From positions 25,201 through 89,200 of the forward strand of contig BBXU01001685.1 of the NCBI GenBank assembly GCA_001598975.1: 64,000 bases of DNA. The letters run 5' to 3'. Numbering within the stretch: the stretch's first letter is position 1; each line of letters begins with the position of its first letter. The notes beneath the pieces are model-generated. The model saw nothing but the letters and a program-made list of their open reading frames with translations, made no database searches and was not told the origin of the DNA. Shown one piece after another: positions 11,069 to 22,794 of this stretch. The DNA comes from Parachlorella kessleri. Lineage: Eukaryota > Chlorophyta > Trebouxiophyceae > Chlorellales > Chlorellaceae. A program made the translations under genes and the position numbers.

Positions 11069-14000
11069 ATGTGCGTCGTGCTGATGCGCGGCTGTCGCTC
11101 CGTGAAGGCAGTGCTTGGCAGCACGGACCTTCTGTGCCACATCTTGTCTTTCTGCGGCAGGCAGCCTGCCCCCCCGGCCGTGTGCAAGCTCAAGGCAACT
11201 GATCAAGCCGTCATGTGTTTGATCTGCGCATGCCGTGCAGTCGCGTAGACACGCTTCTAAAGCTGAGAAGGGTGTGTAAGGACTGGGGCAATGCCTGCGA
11301 GAGCGCACTACATCTGCACCGGGTGAAACACACTGTGACAGTAGCACATGGCCATGTTCAATATCAACTTCAGGCCTGCCTAGCGTGCAAAGTACTCTGC
11401 TTCTATCGCTCTGCTCGTATGTGGTGCATCCTAATGCAGCTTCTTTCCCCGTGCTGGCCTTTTCCAGAAGTGCAGCTCCTGCCTTGTCACAGGTTGGCTC
11501 CCTTGAGACTCCCCTAACATCTTGCTAATATGTTCGGGGGCTTATCACATAAACTGTGTGCCATACAGGAGCCTCACCTCGTGTGCCGCTTAGCTGTGCC
11601 TCCTGAAAGCGGCTGTCCCCAACCAGGCTCCTTCTTTCACTCCGAGCTAGTGCAGCTTCTGTCCACTCTGCTTGCGGCACATGTTGACCTTGGCTGCTGC
11701 TTGGACGCACACCCGAATGTGGTTACCCTTAAAGCCACAACACACCTGACTGCGATGGCTATCACAGCAATGCCCATACTGTCCCGCCTTGTTGTGACCC
11801 TGCCCACGGAATCCTTCGCAGTCATAGACAGGTGCGATCCTGTCGTGAAGGGCAATCGTCGAAGGGCCGTACTTGCTGCCTGCGACTGGTAATCTGGGCT
11901 TGGGCTTCAGGACACAGCTGCTCAGTGGCTTGCAGCTCCTCTTGCCCTCTTGACTCTCTGATTGCTTGCTGCTCAGCTTATGCTATGGCAACGTGACCCA
12001 CTGCTTGCAGGGTTCTCCCACGATCGCTTCATCTCACCAGCCTGACAGTGCTGTTCCGAGATGGAGATGTATCAAAGGTTCAGTTCATTGAGGTGGATGA
12101 CGAGGAAGAGAAATACAGCGGCACAGCATTTCGGCGGGCTCTGTGCTGCCTTCCTGACCTTCAGGCATGTAGTTGCTGAACAACCATTAGGTGCATGTGC
12201 CGCATGCTCCGCATTGTCACTCGAGGGGTGCCTACATGATGGCAGTGAGAAGCCAAGCCATTCCGCAGCTATCTCCATATGCACACTTTTTCCCCGGTAG
12301 AATAATCGAGGAGTTGTCTGCACCGCAGCTTCAGGTTTCCCAGCCTATCTGTGCTTACGTGTGCTTGTGCAGGAGCTTACCATATCCGAAGTGCCCATCA
12401 CCACAGAGCTTGGCTTTGATCTGATAAAGGTGACACTGCCCCTGCCATGTGCTTGATCGTTTCTCCCTGTGTGTCGTTCTGGTGGGGCGGTTGGGTTTTC
12501 AATGCTTCAATGCTGCTCTTCCACAGGTTGCGTGAGATAGGATTTGTTGATCGTGCAACCTTGGCGCTGGTAGGATCGATCCTTGATTGTGCTTCATGTT
12601 GGTTTCCCCGTTTGGACGGGATGGTGCATGCCATTGGGGTTAAGTGCTTGGATCTTGTGGTTTGTACATGGTGGCTCCTGGCCTTTTGCTGGCCCCACTT
12701 GTGGATTCACGGCAGCACGGACAGGTGGCAGTTCGCTGTTAGACTAGACTACCCACCCCTTGCTAGTGTTAACTGCACACACACAACCCCCTGCTTGCTG
12801 CAGGCAGCAAGGTGCCTATCCCGGGGCCTGACTAGCCTGGACCTCTCCTTTTGCACACCCAAGGTGGAGCACAACCTTGCTGCAGCAGCCCTCCAGGGAC
12901 TCTCAATGCTGCAGCTGGAGCAGCTGGCACCACTCACGCGCCTGCAGCAGCTGCGTCTGAACGGCCCACTGGGCGGGCAGCAGCATGTGCCCCCCATCCT
13001 CAGTACCATCACTTCGCTGACTCTGCAGGGCCAGAAACCCTTGCTGACGCTGAAGGGGCTCAGCAGCCTGGTGCTTCTGCGTGAGCTGCGCCTGCAATAC
13101 ATCTCAGAGTGGCCTTCTGGGCTGGGCAGCCTGCATTGGCTGACACACCTTGAGCTGAGAGCTGGCCGTGCGCTCGACCTGCCTGCTGATTATGCCCTGC
13201 CACCGCAGCTGCGGCATCTGGAGGTCAGCACCAGCCTTGAGGTGGATCGCAACCCAATCGTCCTGCCTTCCCTCTCCAGCCTTAGTCGGCTGGAGCACCT
13301 CCATCTTGTCGAATGCGATGTCGAAGAGTTGCTGTACCGCCTGCCCCACCTCAGCTGCCTCACACTCTTGCACTTGACGTACTGCTGCATTGACTATGTT
13401 CTGGGATGTGATGGTGGCCGGCTGCAGCTATCACACCTGGCAGCATTGCAGCACCTGCATGTGGAAAAGTGCAGAATCACAGAGGCCCCGGCTGGGCTGT
13501 GCCAGCTGTCGGCCCTTACAGAACTGGTGTTGGAGGGCAACATTGTTGGAGAGGTCTACGACTATGGCTCTCATGAATCAGATGACGGTGCCATGGATGA
13601 AGGAGACAGGCCAGCCAAATCAGGTCTGCTGGGTGCCATGTATGGCGGGTGCATGACAGGCAGGGATCTGGACGAGGACGACCGCATCTGGCTGGGTCCC
13701 ACAAGCCCTGCTGCCACCTTGAGCCGCCTGCCGGCCTTGCAGAGGCTGAGTATCCGGCGACAGCACCCCTACAGCGGCCACCGCCATGAACAGAACGGCA
13801 GCAAGTCAGCTCGGCGCCTGGTGCAGCAGCAGCTCCACTCGTTCCTCTCCATGCGCAGCCCCACCCTCGCCAACCTTACCTACCTGCAGCTCCGCCACGA
13901 TGGCGGCAGCAGCGAGCAGCTGCCATGGAGCGGGCTGTCAGCTTGCATGGCCAGCATGCCCTCGCTGCGCCACTTGCATGTCATGCAGCCGTGCCCCTAC

Positions 14001-14513
14001 TACTGGCCTAAGGGCGTCGGCAAGCTCCAGCACCTGACGCACCTCAGCCTCTGCTGCGTCTCCAGCGCCCCACCTTGCGCACGGTCCCCTTTCCCCCTCG
14101 CGCTGCCCCGTCTGCGAACCCTGCGGCTGGGCTGCAAGGAGGTCGGCTTCACAGCAACCAGCCGCCAACCCCTGCCTTTCCCGGACAAGCTGAGGACAGT
14201 GTGCCCACAGCTGAGCCACCTGGCATGCCGCTTTGTGAACGGGCCAGCATTGGTTCGGGCCTTGCCAGACCTGGCTGGGTTGACAGAGGTGGATTTGCGC
14301 CAATGTGACCTCTCTGGTGCCCCACTTGATTTGGGGCAGCTGCGGAGCCTGCAGCGTGCTCGCTTTCAGGGCTGCAGGATCTCGCAGCCGCCTGTGGGGC
14401 TTTCAATTCTGGAAGCTTTGACCAAGCTTGAGCTGCAGGGCAATGATCTTAGCTACGCCAGCAAGAGGGTGGTGCGTGGCCAGGCTGGCAGTCATGTGGA
14501 TGTGGAGATTTGA
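11069..14513 (+). CDS. F-box/LRR protein, tandem copy 2, 785 aa
   Basis: Exons 11069-11160, 11241-11322, 11569-11831, 12011-12164, 12373-12429 and 12804-14513 match copy 1 exon for exon. The last exon has exactly the same length (1710 nt). The F-box region reads STDLLCHILSFCG and LLKLRRVCKDWGNACES; the LRR exon keeps the acidic loop (HESDDGAMDEGD). A second in-frame ATG at 11084 matches the start of copy 3 and may be the true start. Two donors are non-GT: intron 1 begins GCAGCC, a poor GC donor, and intron 4 begins GCATGT. If intron 1 is not spliced, the F-box would be lost or translation would start in the intron (ATG at 11215 is in frame with exon 2). The same SCF-receptor role is inferred. 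Confidence 0.75.
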
Positions 14514-15229
14514 CTTCAAGCTTTAGAGTACTGTGTCCACAGCAGGATTAGAACGGATGTTTATTGTCTATATAGTAGTCCGTATATTTCGTGTAGTGGT
14601 CATACCTGCCCGTGGGAGCTTCTCCAACTTAAGGCCTGCTGAACGCATGGCCGTGTATGTTATGTACTCTGTAGTCAGCCAGCTGGTTGTCAGATGCCTT
14701 GTTCGTGCCAACCGCACATTGTGGACTGGAAGCCTCACTGTTCATGCGATGCTGCATGCTTGATGTTGGTGGGCAAAGAAGGGTCAGAGGACCATGTCAG
14801 ATGGGTGCATGATCATCCCCACTGACAGATAGGGTCTGCCGGCTTGACAGAACCAACAACCTCATCTCTAAGTCACCAGTAACCCTCTTGCAACCAAGAG
14901 GAGGGGCACCATCTTCTTCATCATCATCATATCATAGTGGACGGCTTGGGACGCTGTAAGTTGTGGCCCTGATTCCGTACCTTTTTGGAGAGTCTGCAGC
15001 TACTAGCTCGGGCTAGCAGGCCAGGTAAGCCTTAAGACATACTCTGAGGCAGTTGCTGACCCTGGTGTCCTTCTGAAAGCTTGGCAGTACCCCTGGTACC
15101 AACTTGAAGTCACAGCTACAAACCTGTTCTGACCACTGTCCTCACTGGTTCGTCGTCTACTTCCTTGCGCCCTGGGATCCGGTTTAATGGTTGTAACTGC
15201 AAGAGGAATCGGTGTCCACCTAAGACGCC
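14514..15229. other. Downstream flank of F-box/LRR copy 2
   Basis: Shares long near-identical blocks with the flank of copy 1 but lacks the inserted element (empty site at 14934-14940). It has about 135 bp, roughly 15088-15222, that copy 1 lacks. No gene seen. Confidence 0.6.
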
Positions 15230-15405
15230 ACAGACTTTCTAGGTCAGCCTACGGTGTGCCAAGGTGGATCCTATAGCGTCTTACACGAGGAGGAGCACAA
15301 GCTCGTACTTGCAGTTTGGGGCTCCATCTTAAAGGTGGGCTTGTGTAATATTGGGATTCTCCAGCCAAGTGGGCATGCTAGGGCATGCGAAGGACCTTGC
15401 CACGT
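15230..15405 (+). pseudogene. Relic of Lifeguard exon 1 and intron 1 start (unit 2)
   Basis: Aligns with the Lifeguard 5' region at 20578-20764. The start codon position reads ACA (15297-15299), while the donor-like AAAGGTGGGC is kept. Similarity ends near 15405, after the shared GGACCTTGCCACGT, and then switches to the region upstream of F-box/LRR copy 3. Confidence 0.75.
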
Positions 15406-15705
15406 CATCGTAATGGTAGATCGTAGGGCTGGAAGGACTCTTGGATACAGGATACACAGCAAGAGTCAAGTGCCTCTGGTTAGTTTCTGTCAATTGTCCC
15501 GACAAAATACCGCATGCACAGCAGGGGCTGCGCTATTGTATGCTTTGCCGTGTGAAGGAGAAAAAGACAAATAACCCCTTACAATGTATCTCGCTTCACA
15601 ATTCAAGGATCTTCTAGGGCAGTTTGTGATATGAGAGATCACCGGCTGCAGCAGCGCCTACATTACCTGATGTTATAGCTTTGTTGCGTCTTGTGCGTCG
15701 GGCCG

Positions 15706-18700
15706 ATGCGCGGCTCTCACTCCGCGAAGGCAGTGCTAGGCAGCACGGACCTTCTGTGCCACATCTTATCTTTCTGCGGCAGGTGGGCCGCTCCATAAAC
15801 CATGCATGTGGCCCAAAGCAAGCAACTGATCAAGCCGTCAACAAGTTTGTCCTGTTCGTTCCTACTTCCCTCGCAGCCGCATAGACACCTATCTGAAGCT
15901 GAGAAGGGTGTGCAAGGCCTGGAGCAGCGCCTGTGAGAGGGCACTACATCTGCAGCAGGTGCGAACATGAAAGCCATCTTTGGTACCCAGTCCAGCACTA
16001 CCTCCTGTCCCAAAATACTCTGCTGACAGCGCCCTGCATCCTTAAAGTATTGCACATCTGATGCAGCCTAGTTAGTAGCGCCGCATTTTTCAACTAGGCT
16101 GCAGTTCCTGTAGGGTCACAGGTTGAGCTCCCCTTGCGGCGCTCATCCTTGCTCCCAAGTCGGGGTGGCTTATCACACGGACTGTGCAACCTTCAGGAAC
16201 CCCGCCTCGTGTGTCGCATAGCTGTGCCACTACAAGGCGGTCCTCAGCCAGACACCTTCTTTCACTCTCAGCTGGTGCAGCTTCTGTCCACTCTGCTTAC
16301 GGCACATGTTCACCTTGGCTGCTGCTTGGATGCACGGCCAACTGTAGTTCACCTTGAAGCCACAACACGCTTGACTGCGATGGCTATCACGGCAATGCCC
16401 ATGCTGTCCCGCCTGGATGTGGTCCTACCTACACAGGCCTTCGCGGTCATGGACAGGTGTGTTTCTGTCGATAAAGGGCAGTACTGCTTCCTGCAATGCG
16501 TGCGACTGGCTTCAATAGGCAGCCGTCCAGCGGCCGGAAGCTCCTCTTGCACCCAACTCTCTGATTGCTTGCTGCTTATCATACTCTAGTCTGGCAACTT
16601 GGCCCCTGCTTGCAGGGTTCTCCCGCGATCACTTCATCTCACCAGCCTGACAGTGCTGTTCCGAGATGGAGATGATGAAAAGTTTCGGTTCATTGAGGTG
16701 GATAAAGAGGAGGAATGCAGCTGCACAGCACTTAGGCGGGCTCTGCGCTGCCTTCCTTTCCTCCAGGCAAGTAGTTGCTGGACAATGAGTAGGTGCATGT
16801 GCCGCTTGCTCCGCATTGTCACTTGAGGGGTGCCTACACGATGGCAGTGCGGTGTAGGCTGCCAAGCCTTCCCGCAGCTATCTCCATCATGCGCTTTTTC
16901 CCCGCTAGCAAACTTGAGGACTTGTCTGCACCGCAGCTTCATGTTTCCAAGCCTATCTGCGCTTACGTGTGCTTGTGCAGGAGCTCACCATAACCAGAAT
17001 ACCCATTGATGCTGAGCTTGGCTTTGACCTGATGAAGGTGAGCAGCCCCTGCCATGTGCTGGGTCATACTTCCTTGTGTGCCGATGTGTCGGGGTGTGGG
17101 GTTTAAGTGCTCCTCTTCGACAGGTTGCAAGCGGTTGGGTTTGCAAGGCCGTGTCACCTTGTTGAGAGCGCTGGTGGGATAGATCCTTGACTGTGCTTTA
17201 TTAGCATGGGTGGCAGGTAGTGTACATTGGTTTCACGGTTCGTACGGGATGGTGCATGCCATTGAGGACAGGCGCTTGCATCTTGTGGTGTGTGGCATGG
17301 TGGCTCCTGGCTTTTTGCTGGCCCCACTTGTGGGGGACTCAGTGCAGCACGGCCAGGTGGCGGTAAGCTGTTAGACTAAATAGACTACCCATCCCTTGAT
17401 AGTGTCTGCTGCATACACACAGTCTGCTGCTTGCCGCAGGCAGCAAGGTGCCTATCCCGGGGCCTGACCAGCCTGGACCTCTCTTTCTGCTCGCCCGACG
17501 TGGGGCACAACCCTGCAGCAGCAGCTCTCCAGGGGGATTCGCTGCATCAGCTAGACCAGCTTGCGTCCCTCATGCGCCTGGAGCGGCTGCACCTCAACGG
17601 CCTACTGGGCGGGCAGCAGCGTGTGCCAACCGCCCTCAGCACCCTCACTTCCCTGCGTCTGCAGGGCCACAACCCAATGGTGCTTAGAGGCATTGGCAGC
17701 CTGCTGCTTCTGTGTGAGCTGCGCCTGCAGGACCTCTCAGAGTGGCCCTCTGGGCTGGAGAGCTTACAGAGGCTGACGCACCTGGCGCTGAAGGCTGGCC
17801 GTACGCTCGACCTGCCCGCTGGTTGTGCCCTGCCACCCCAGCTGCGGCATCTGGAGGTCAGCGCCGACCCGGAGGCGGATACCTGCGCAATCGTGCTGCC
17901 CTCACTCTCGAACCTGGGGCAGCTCCAGCACCTAAACCTTAAGGAGTGCGACCTTGATGAGCTCCTTGACAGCCTGCCCCACCTCAGCTGCCTGACACTT
18001 TTGCGGCTCAGGTTCTGCAGCCTTGAGGAGGATCTGGGAGTCGAGGGCGGCCGGCTGCAGCTGTCGCACCTGGCAGCCCTGCAGCACCTGCAAGTGGAAA
18101 GCTGCACCCTCTCAGAGGCCCCCGCCGGGCTGCGCCAGCTGTCGGCCCTCACGGAACTAGTGCTGGCCGGCAACGACATCGGAGTGTGCTATTGCTCAGA
18201 TGAGTCGGATGACGACAGTGCCATGGGTGGAGGATGCAGGCCAGTCCCAGCAGGGCTCCTGGGTGCAATGTATGACGGGCGCATGACACGTCCGAATCTA
18301 GATGAGGATGACCGCATCTGGCTGGGTCCGCCAAGCCCTGTGGCCACCTTGAGCCGCCTGCCGGCCTTGCACAGGCTCAGTATACGGCAACGGCTTCCCC
18401 ACTGGGGCCTCTGCCATCATCGGAGCGGCAGCAAGTCAGCTCGGCGCCTGGTGCAGCAGCAGCTCCACTCTTTCCTTTTAATGCCCAGCCCCACCTTGTC
18501 TGTCCTCACCTATCTGCAGCTATATGATAGCGCCAGCAATTTGCAGCTCCCATGGAGCGGGCTGTCAGCTTGCCTGGCCAGAATGCCCTCCCTGCGCCAC
18601 TTGGAGATCGTGCAGCCCTGCTCGTGCTGCTGGCCGAAGGGCATTGGCCAGCTCCAGCACTTGACTCACCTAAGCCTAGTGTGCGACTCCAATGCCCCAG

Positions 18701-19140
18701 CTTGCGCCCAATCCCCCTTCCCCCTTGCGCCGCCCCGGCTGCAAGCCCTGCAGCTGGGTTGTGAGGTCGGCTCAAAAGCCACCAGCCGCAAGCCCCTGCC
18801 TTTGTCAGACAAGCTGTGGACGGTGTGCCCACAGCTGAGCCACTTGACATGCTATTTTGTGGACGGGCCAGCACTGGTGCGGGCAATGCCAGCCCTGACC
18901 GGCTTGACAGAGCTGTCCTTGCAGCACTGCGATCTCTCCGGTGCTCCACTGGATCTGCGGCACATGCGGAGCCTGCAGTGTGCCCGCTTCCCGGGCTGCA
19001 GGATCTCGCAGCCACCTATCGGGCTGTCAACTCTTGGTGCTTTGACCAAGCTTGAGCTGTACAACAATACACTTGACTACAGCAGCGCGAGGGTGGTGCG
19101 TGACCAGGCTGGCAGTCATGTGAATGTGAAGTTCACCTGA
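15706..19140 (+). CDS. F-box/LRR protein, tandem copy 3, 775 aa
   Basis: Exons 15706-15782, 15877-15958, 16197-16456, 16616-16766, 16981-17037 and 17440-19140 join in frame. The start is the ATG in ATGCGCGGCTC; the upstream ATG used in copies 1 and 2 is TTG here. F-box residues read STDLLCHILSFCG and YLKLRRVCKAWSSACER. LRRs fill the last exon with a shorter acidic loop (DESDDDSAMGGG). Intron 4 begins with GC (GCAAGT). Exon 5 is identical in protein to copy 1 but differs from copy 2, while the C-terminal third diverges from both. This copy sits next to the intact Lifeguard gene. A TGTAA signal lies 65 bp past the stop (19205-19209). Confidence 0.85.
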
Positions 19141-19208
19141 CCTCAGCTTCATGCTTCAGAGTTCGGTGTCCAAAGCAGCGTAGGACCATCACTCTTTCAT
19201 TATATGTA

Positions 19209-19293
19209 ACTCAGGCTCATTCTGCATCCAGCATTGTCAGTCCAGACCAGCCCAGCTCTCACTCCCTGTTCGCACTACCTGCCACCCATGCTA
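19209..19293 (+). repeat. Short dispersed element copy
   Basis: Runs from ACTCAGGCTCATTCTGCATC to CCACCCATGCTA, the same 3' end as the copy at 10265. The paralogous flanks of LRR copies 1 and 2 lack it at this place, but I could not define a clean target duplication. Confidence 0.6.
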
Positions 19294-20001
19294 ATATAGT
19301 CCGTATTGCAAGTAGCGGGAATCACTGCATGTGAAAGCTTCGTCTAGCAAACCTGGCATCACCTTAGAGGCAGGTTTTTGCTAGAACGCATGGCTCTGTA
19401 TGTTATTTACTGGTCAGCGGCCAGCTGCTGTGTCAGGTGCCTTGTTCGTGTCAGCCGCACATTGTGGACTGGAAGCCTTAACCCAGATGTCATGCGGTTG
19501 CTTTAAGGTGGTGGACAAAGCAGGCAACCTGGAACACGGCAAACGGGTGCATGATCATCTTTTTCATCCCATGGTCAGAGACGGTCTTGACAGTGCACTG
19601 CAGTGCCAACAGGCCTTTTTCTGTGAGTCACCAGAACTTCTCTTGCAACCAAGAGGGGCTGCTCAAGCTTAGTAGAGGACTCGTACCGCGGTATGTTATA
19701 GCCCTTCTTCCCTGGGAGAGATTTACAAGTACTGGCTAGCCATAGTAGGGCCAGCAAGCCAGGCAAGCGTTAACGCATACTTTCTACTGGCTCAGACTTC
19801 AGGCAAGACTCAGGCTCATTCTGCATCCAGCCCTGTCAGTCCCAGCTCTCACTTCCTGTTTGCACTACCTGCCACACATGCTGATGCTGTGACTGCAAGT
19901 TCGCACTGGGAGTACTTGGTTTCGGGAGGGACATCATTTTCGGCAACTGCTAGCAACATGATCATGCCCCACTTGTCTGACTGAGGCGGGTTACATGCCC
20001 C
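19294..20001. other. Intergenic flank between LRR copy 3 and the MITE
   Basis: A diverged version of the flank seen after copies 1 and 2 (shared CTTGTTCGTGTCA and GTGGACTGGA blocks), with another short repeat near 19799-19883. No gene seen. Confidence 0.5.
19799..19883 (+). repeat. Short dispersed element copy
   Basis: Carries CAGGCAAGACTCAGGCTCAT, the core GCATCCAGCCCTGTCAG and a diverged end CCACACATGCTGA. Confidence 0.55.
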
Positions 20002-20473
20002 CAGGGTTTCTTTTTTCGTTTTACAATTTGGCGACGTTTGGCTCCGGCCATGGCACCAAAAGCAATTTTGTAGCCAAACTTTGGCTCCAGGAACTAAACT
20101 TTTGGCTCCGGGGGTTGTCTTTAGGTTCTCAAAATTTGACTTAGGGCTGGCATGGCCCTGGGTTATGGAAGCTGGCCCCGGTGTTGCTCCTTTTTCTTAC
20201 ACCTAAGCCTGACGTTGCCAATCAGCTTCACTTTCCCAGCATGTTACCGGCAGGCCCTCAGCGCCACATGTAACAATGATCCACAGTGTACCGGCTGCCT
20301 GGCTGGCACACATAGTGGCGATATGCTGCTGATCTTTGGCGCCGCACCTTCGTCGCGGCTATAGAATTTAGCCAAAATCTTTGGCGACGGCGCTACGCAC
20401 CGTCGCCGAACAAGCCGTCTAGCGCTCAATATTTAGCCAAAGGTTGGCGAAATCGCCAAAAAAAGAAACCCTG
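20002..20473. mobile_element. Non-autonomous hAT-like MITE, 472 bp
   Basis: The ends are inverted repeats: CAGGGTTTCTTTTTT at the left and its complement at the right. The element is flanked by an 8-bp direct duplication, CATGCCCC (19994-20001 and 20474-20481). An 8-bp target duplication with CAGGG-type ends is the signature of the hAT superfamily. The interior is rich in TTTGGC/GGCTCC motifs and has no transposase reading frame, so it depends on an enzyme encoded elsewhere. It is absent from the equivalent flanks of LRR copies 1 and 2. Confidence 0.85.
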
Positions 20474-20638
20474 CATGCCCCACTTGTTACTTCCTTGCGC
20501 CCGCGGGAGCCGGGTTCCATGAGGTGGAGAAAACGGTGTCCTAGTTTGGGCAACTAAAGACGCCATAGAATTCTTCGTTCAAGGCAGCCTACGTTGCTGG
20601 CCAAGGTGGATCGTACAGCTTCTCACAGGAAGAGGAGC

Positions 20639-22794
20639 ATGAGCGCGTATTTGCCTTTTGGGGGCTCCAAGGTGGGCTCTCGAAGTTCTTTTGTTTCTCG
20701 GCACAGCTCAGCTGCAAGCGCATGCTATGGGCTAGGGACATGCGGAGGACCTTGCCACGTTGTCCTCCTGCCATGCCTTGCTGCCAGACTGTTACTAAGA
20801 CCTCCTCCTGCTGCAGGGGGACGTAGAGCAGGCGTTCCCCGAGTATGACAACTATGAGGCTGCCCTGCGCTGGGGTTTCGTCCGGAAGGCAAGTTGAACC
20901 GGGCCCTCTCTCTAAGGAGGGCACCGCTGTTATCACTGCGGGTTACGTGTATTGATGTTCAGGTTGATCACAATTGTAATGGCAAGCACAAGTACACAAG
21001 CAGACAGACTGTCAGGTGGTCCAGCAGAAGTAGTTGCCAAGGTTGTGTGGCAGAACAGTCTGTTGCAGGGGTTTACATTTAGAAGCTTTGGTGGCAATGA
21101 AGCTGACGTCCCACATGACCAGTATCTTGCGATGCAGGTGTATGGTATCCTGGGCCTGCAACTCACGCTGACAGCTGTAGTAGCCACTGTCATTATGACA
21201 GTGCAAGGAGCACGGGATTTCCTTCTGGCTACGCCAGGGGTGTGGATAGGGCTGCTTATCTTGACGCTTTTAAGTAAGTGCAAGGTTATGCAGGCCGCGA
21301 CTAGCTTGTGGCCTGCTGGTCATGCTGCCCAGCGGTTGCCAATTGCAGACCTTGGCTTGACGAATGCCTGTGGAGGTGGTATAACCCATCACCATGCAGT
21401 GTGCCGTCAAGGGAGTTGGTATGCAATAGCTCTGGAGACTGCTTCCTCTGTTTGCAGCCATGATCCCACTCTATATCTACCGGCAGAGCCATCCCACAAA
21501 CTTGCTTTGGCTCGGCCTTTGGGTGAGTGAAACTGTGGCCTGACCTTTATGAGTCACTGCTGCTGGGCTTCTGCAGAGCGCGTGCCTTCTGTGTTGTGCC
21601 TTCTTATGCCATGCTTCAACCTGTGTTTGCCCCTGGACAACTTCAACTTATCAAGCCCCCTGCTCTGATTTTTGTAATCAAGGCGCACCTATGTGGGATT
21701 TTTACTGATACGTGCAGACGTGTTGCGAAGCCGCCAGCGTTGGTGCGGTGTGTACGCTCTACCAGCCAGCGGTGGTCATTGAGGCGGTAGCCCTCACGGC
21801 GGCCATTGTGATTGGGCTCACGCTGTACACCTTCTATGCCACCAGCAAGGGGGTGGACTTCAGGTAGGAGGGCGAAGAGGGGCCAGGGAGCGCGCCTTGC
21901 GCCCCTTGCTGGACAGGCAGGCACGCAGACTGAGCAGATGGCACCTATTGCCAGGCACATGGCTAAGGCGGCCTGCCACTGTTATTGACTCATGGCCCCA
22001 TCTGCCGGCCACTGCTTCCCTGCTCCTCGCCGTGACGATTCCGCTTCCCTGGCCCAGTATTCGAATGGCTAGCGCATGGCATCGCATTGTGCAAGATGTG
22101 CACCCGCGTGCCCCACCCTGCTTGTGAGGCTGTAACCACTTTGCTGGCCTGTGACTGAACGTTGTGGTATGTGTCTCTGCCCTGCAGCTTCATGGGGCCG
22201 ATGCTCTTTGGCTGCCTGATGGCTGTGTTTGTGTGGGGCATCCTCCAGATCTTTTTCCCGCCAGGCCCAGTGGGCAGGTGAGACGTGTGGAGCGCTGCTG
22301 CGTCTGCGTGTAGATAAGCAGACGTGTGCTGCGGGGCAACAGTTTTTGCTGCTCCTCCTCTCTTGCACGCCTTTCTCTTAGGCCTGGGTAGCTCTGGCTG
22401 GACATCCTTCCTGTTGCATGCTGCGTGATGGGCGGGCAGTGCGCATCCCCTAATGTGCAAGTGGCAAGGTGGATAGGGTTAGGGTTGAATGGGCCTGTGC
22501 AGCTGACCGACATGGCAGTGTTAGCCCTCCCCTTCCCCCACCATGCCCCGTCTGTCTGTCCCTAGTGCTGGCGTGGCAATATGGGGCGAGTTGGCTGCCC
22601 AAATCTCCTGCTGCAGGACAATCTACTCTCTGGTGGTGGCTGTCCTGTTCTGCGGCTACATCGTGTTCGACACCCACATGCTGATGGAGCGCCACAGCCT
22701 GGACGAATATGTGTGGGCCTCTGTCTCGCTGTATCTGGACATCATCAACCTTTTTCTACAGATCCTGCGCCTGCTGGGGGACCGGCGAGAGTGA
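20639..22794 (+). CDS. LFG: Lifeguard/BAX inhibitor-1 family membrane protein, 256 aa
   Basis: Seven exons: 20639-20671, 20817-20888, 21138-21273, 21458-21522, 21718-21863, 22188-22277, 22566-22794. The N-terminus is [20 protein letters not shown]; then about seven hydrophobic helices follow, beginning at [20 protein letters not shown]. The C-terminus [20 protein letters not shown] is the family signature, including the acidic pore-region residues. Members (TMBIM/LFG) are Ca2+-leak or pH-sensing proteins of ER, Golgi or vacuole membranes that restrain stress-induced cell death. Length fits the family (about 240 aa). Intron 2 uses a GC donor (GCAAGT). The start is supported because the 11-codon exon 1 joins exon 2 in phase 0, and because degenerate copies of exactly this exon lie upstream. 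Confidence 0.92.
22476..22490 (+). repeat. Short telomere-like motif
   Basis: TAGGGTTAGGGTT inside Lifeguard intron 6, about two units of a TTTAGGG-type repeat. Too short to imply a former chromosome end. Confidence 0.4.
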
